From: Ectothiorhodospiraceae bacterium WFHF3C12
Lineage (GTDB): Bacteria > Pseudomonadota > Gammaproteobacteria > Nitrococcales > Nitrococcaceae
Reading direction: 5' to 3'
Assembly (NCBI GenBank): GCA_013519935.1
Contig: JACDUA010000009.1
Span: 1 to 64,000, forward strand
Length of the DNA: 64,000 nt
The position numbers and the translations under genes are program-made. Of the stretch, positions 61,132 through 64,000 are shown piece after piece. Numbering within the stretch: position 1 is the first letter of the stretch; every line of letters begins with the position of its first letter. The notes beneath the pieces are model-generated. The model searched no databases and was not told the DNA's origin. It worked only from the letters and a program-made list of their open reading frames with translations.

Positions 61132-63048
61132 ATGGAAGCGATCTTCGACGAACGTTTCGACGACCCGGATTCTGCCGTAGCGGCGCTGGCAGCGGCCGCT
61201 CAGGTCCCGCGGCGGGTGCTGATTGCCGGTCCCATGGGAGCCGGCAAGTCGACACTGGCCGGCACAGCGGCGGATGTGCTGGTGGAGCGCGGTCATGGCG
61301 TGTGCTGTCTCGGTGCCGATCCCGGGACGCCGGCTTTCGGCCCGCCCGGCGCCGTTTCCCTGGCCGCTCGCACGACGGGCGGTTGGTCGGTCGAAGCGTC
61401 GCGCCCGCTGTGCACGCTGGACGCGGCCCGCTTCCGGCTTCCTCTGATGGACGCGGTCAGAGCGCTGGCGGCAGGGGTGGACACGGCGTGTCTGCTGGTC
61501 GATGCGCCCGGTGTGGTGCGCGGCGTCGCCGGTGCCGAGCTGCTCGTCAGTCTGGCCGGGGTGCTCCGCCCGGACCTGCTGGTCTGGCTCGCGCCGCGGC
61601 CGCTGGATCTCGGCGGTCTACGTGAGGAGATCGCGGCCCTGCAGACCCGGCGCTGGGCGGTGACCGCTTCGGCTGCCGCGGCTCGACCGGCGCGCTCGGA
61701 ACGCGACCGCAGCCGCACCGCTCGGTGGAATGGCTACGTCGATGAACTCCCGCGCCGTCGGATGGATCTGGACGGCGTCGCCGTTCTCGGCACGCCGCCG
61801 CCCCGTGACGCGCCCGACGTCTGGCGCGGTCGCATGATGGCCTGTCGGGACGATACAGGCCGGGACTGGCTGGGGGAGGTGACAGATGCCGACGCCGGAG
61901 CCATTGAGGTGGCTCTGCCCGGCGAGGCGGGCGAGCCGCTCGCCGTGACGATCCGCGATGCCGGTCGGGATGGTGACGGCTTGCTGGTCAGTCGCGCACC
62001 TGTGCGCGAGGCCTCGATGACCGGCACCGTCGAGTCCGCGCCCCAGGGGCCGGGCGCCGAGGTGGGGCAGGCCTCGGTGTCGCTGGTCAACGGCATCTTC
62101 GGCGATCCGCTCATGCACCTGCGGCTGCGGCACCGTCGCCGCAGCCTGCTGTTCGACCTGGGCGAGTGCAACTGTCTGCCGACGCGCGTTCTGCACCAGG
62201 TCTCGGATGTCTTCATCAGCCATGCCCACGCGGACCACATCGGCGGCTTCATCGCGTTTCTCCGCGCGCGCATTGGCTTTGGCGGCCCGTGCCGGATCTA
62301 CGGTCCACCGGGGATGGCCTGGAACATCGAAGGGTTGGTGCGGGGCATCCACTGGGACCGCATCGGTGAGGCGGCCCCCGAGTTCCCGGTTACTGAGGTG
62401 TACGCTTCCCACCTGAAGCGTTTCCGCGTCCGTGCGGGCCGGCCGGGACCGGAACCGCTGGACACGATGCCGGCAGGGGACGGTACCGTACTGGGGGAGG
62501 ACGATTTCAGGGTGCGCGCGGTAACGCTGGACCACGGCACGCCGGTTCTGGCGTTCGCCTTCGAGCCCCGGGGGCAGGCCAATGTGCGCAAGGAATGCCT
62601 CGCGGCGATGGCGCTTCGGCCAGGGCCCTGGCTCACGCAGCTCAAAAGGGCCTGGATGGCCGGACGGCATGACGAATCCATAACCCTGCCGGACGGTGAG
62701 GTGCGAACGGTCCGGGCGCTGGCCGCGGAACTGCTGGTGGCATCGCCGGGCCGCCCGGTGGTGTACGCCACCGATTTCGCCGACACGCCGGCTAACCGCG
62801 ACGCCCTGACGGCACTGGCCCGGGGCGCCCACACCCTGGTCTGTGAGAGCCCGTTCCTGGCACGGGATGGCGAGCAGGCGCGATACACTGGGCACCTGAC
62901 CGCAAGGGCCTGTGGTGAAATTGCCGCGGCGGCGGGCGTGAAACAGCTCCTGCCGTTCCATTTCTCGCCGCGCTACGAGGCGGATCCGGATGCCGTCTAC
63001 GCCGAGGTGGCGCGGGCCTGCCCCGGGAGCATCACCGTACGCCGCTGA
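61132..63048 (+). CDS. Fusion of a Clp1/Grc3-type polynucleotide kinase and an RNase Z-type nuclease
   Basis: 638 residues. The N-terminal half is a Clp1/Grc3-like P-loop kinase: Walker A GPMGAGKST (33-41), then CCLGADPGTPAFGPPGAVSL, the Asp-Pro-Gly/PPG pattern of Grc3/NOL9-type 5' RNA kinases, and an Asp in LLVDAPGVVRG. The C-terminal half (about 310-638) is an RNase Z-like metallo-beta-lactamase: SHAHADHIGGF (His364, His366, Asp368, His369), LDHGTPVLAF (His468), YATDFADTP (Asp548) and PFHFSPRY (His610). Both active sites look complete. ATG at 61132 has GGGGG just upstream; ATG at 61120 is possible. Role inferred: joined RNA 3' processing and 5' phosphorylation. Confidence 0.85.
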   Translation: MEAIFDERFDDPDSAVAALAAAAQVPRRVLIAGPMGAGKSTLAGTAADVLVERGHGVCCLGADPGTPAFGPPGAVSLAARTTGGWSVEASRPLCTLDAARFRLPLMDAVRALAAGVDTACLLVDAPGVVRGVAGAELLVSLAGVLRPDLLVWLAPRPLDLGGLREEIAALQTRRWAVTASAAAARPARSERDRSRTARWNGYVDELPRRRMDLDGVAVLGTPPPRDAPDVWRGRMMACRDDTGRDWLGEVTDADAGAIEVALPGEAGEPLAVTIRDAGRDGDGLLVSRAPVREASMTGTVESAPQGPGAEVGQASVSLVNGIFGDPLMHLRLRHRRRSLLFDLGECNCLPTRVLHQVSDVFISHAHADHIGGFIAFLRARIGFGGPCRIYGPPGMAWNIEGLVRGIHWDRIGEAAPEFPVTEVYASHLKRFRVRAGRPGPEPLDTMPAGDGTVLGEDDFRVRAVTLDHGTPVLAFAFEPRGQANVRKECLAAMALRPGPWLTQLKRAWMAGRHDESITLPDGEVRTVRALAAELLVASPGRPVVYATDFADTPANRDALTALARGAHTLVCESPFLARDGEQARYTGHLTARACGEIAAAAGVKQLLPFHFSPRYEADPDAVYAEVARACPGSITVRR

Positions 63049-63062
63049 CTGAAGGGGGGAGC

Positions 63063-64000
63063 ATGACGGAACTAGGCGAGCAGACGCTCGCGAAAATGCT
63101 GGACGGGTTGCCGCCCGAGGGGCTGGCGTTGATCGACGGGGGGTCCCGCTGGGCCTACGCCGACCTGGCCGCGGCCAGTCGGCGGGTAGCATGCGGACTG
63201 GTTGAAGCCGGCGTCGAAGCGGGGGATCGGGTGGCCATCTGGTTGCCGAATATCCCCGAATGGCTGGTGGTGTACTTCGCCTGCGCCCGGGTCGGAGCGG
63301 TGGCGGTGGCGCTGAACACGCGATTCCGCAGCGCTGAGGTGGAGGACATCGTCGGTCGCTCGGGCTGTCGCGTGCTCGTCCTCTGGCCCGGATTCAAGGA
63401 CATCGATTTCTCCGGAATTCTCGCGGGCGTCGATGCCGACGCCCTGAAGAGCGTCGAGCGCGTCATCGTATGCCGGCAGGATGCGGACGCGCCGTCGCCG
63501 CTGCCGGGCCGGCCCGTCCACCACTACGGCACACTGGACGCTGCCCCGCCCCTGCAAAGCGAGCGCGGCGGTCCGGACAGCCCTTGCACCATCTTCACGA
63601 CCTCGGGGACCACCTCGGCGCCGAAGTTCGTCTTGCACAAGCAGTCGGTCATCGTCCACCACGCACGGGAAGTGGTCCGCGGCCACGGCTACGATCGCCC
63701 GGACGCGGTGCTGCTCCAGATCCTGCCGTTCTGCGGCGCCTTCGGCCACGCCCAGGCCATGGCCGCGCTGGCCGGGGCTCGCCCGCTTGTGCTGCAGACG
63801 GTGTTCAATGCCGCCGAGGCCATGGAACTGGGGCGAAGCCATCGCGTAACCCACTTCAACTGCAGCGACGAAATGATCGCCCGCATGCTGGACGCCGACG
63901 ACACGCCCCGGCCACTGCCGGACATCCATTTCGTCGGTTGCGCGCGCTTCGGCGGGATATCCGGCCTGGGTGCCCGTGCCGAGGAACGCGGCGTACCGCT
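63063..64000 (+). CDS. AMP-forming CoA ligase, N-terminal part (runs off the window)
   Basis: At least 312 codons before the window ends, with no stop. ATG 63063 has GGGGGAG upstream and lies 14 bases after the fusion gene, so both may be co-transcribed. The ANL-family A3 motif FTTSGTTSAPKFVLHKQS and the usual N-terminal helix VAIWLPNIPEWLVVYFACARVG are clear. It would activate a carboxylic acid; the substrate cannot be told from this half. Confidence 0.85.
   Translation, partial: MTELGEQTLAKMLDGLPPEGLALIDGGSRWAYADLAAASRRVACGLVEAGVEAGDRVAIWLPNIPEWLVVYFACARVGAVAVALNTRFRSAEVEDIVGRSGCRVLVLWPGFKDIDFSGILAGVDADALKSVERVIVCRQDADAPSPLPGRPVHHYGTLDAAPPLQSERGGPDSPCTIFTTSGTTSAPKFVLHKQSVIVHHAREVVRGHGYDRPDAVLLQILPFCGAFGHAQAMAALAGARPLVLQTVFNAAEAMELGRSHRVTHFNCSDEMIARMLDADDTPRPLPDIHFVGCARFGGISGLGARAEERGVP

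Noticed and set aside
61101-61132. Possible LexA/SOS box between dinB and the fusion gene
   Set aside because: No CTGT-N8-ACAG pattern occurs in or near the 30-base gap.

Overview
The window looks like chromosomal DNA of a GC-rich, probably halophilic gammaproteobacterium; an Ectothiorhodospiraceae- or Halomonas-like lineage is a guess. The reasons are a betIBA choline-to-betaine operon, folX next to folE, an RND pump with a MarR repressor, several c-di-GMP proteins, and short hairpin repeats of the kind scattered through gammaproteobacterial intergenic regions. I saw no rRNA, tRNA, CRISPR array, prophage or complete insertion sequence. One short palindromic MITE-like element is present (42013-42170).

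Layout. 1-6288: a zinc-homeostasis island. A His-rich outer-membrane protein, a small secreted His/Cys protein and one ZnuABC-type transporter run leftward; zur-znuA-znuC-znuB runs rightward. A Zur-box-like palindrome lies between them. 6290-7229: pterin genes folX and folE. 7333-9817: an arsenic operon with two arsenate reductases, ArsR and Acr3. 9818-10240: repeats and a terminator. 10241-13897: a predicted diheme cytochrome c lipoprotein and a PhoX-like lipoprotein with a collagen-like Gly-X-Y stretch. 14223-20135: M23 peptidase, iron-sulfur photolyase, propeller lipoprotein, DJ-1/PfpI protein, EAL-HDOD protein and MarR. 20373-24529: RND efflux pair. 24691-33239: GGDEF-EAL regulator, HAD hydrolase, two methyltransferases (one MddA-like), an alpha/beta hydrolase fused to a LuxR HTH, and Uup.

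33540-38398: betA, betB and betI divergent from the choline-binding protein gene choX around a perfect inverted repeat. 38724-46068: acyl-CoA ligase, orphan amino-acid-type binding protein, MITE, ChaC-like enzyme, Crp/Fnr regulator, Spy-like protein, M48 lipoprotein and PPK2. 46250-51277: a three-gene operon of phosphate-type porin, PhnD-like binding protein and a membrane GGDEF-EAL sensor. 51384-55788: a MoxR/VWA pair divergent from a TerB/J-domain protein and a J-like/SH3 membrane protein. 55919-58187: cupin, dienoyl-CoA isomerase-like and enoyl-CoA hydratase genes. 58455-64000: a disulfide oxidoreductase, DNA polymerase IV, a protein joining a Clp1/Grc3-type polynucleotide kinase to an RNase Z-type nuclease, and the start of another CoA ligase.

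The most unusual items are the kinase-RNase Z fusion (61132-63048), the TerB-J / J-like-SH3 pair facing MoxR-VWA (51384-55788), the porin/PhnD/GGDEF-EAL operon, the Cys-nucleophile hydrolase-LuxR fusion, and a Crp/Fnr regulator whose start codons sit inside an Fnr-like palindrome. All family names come from reading motifs by eye, with no database search.
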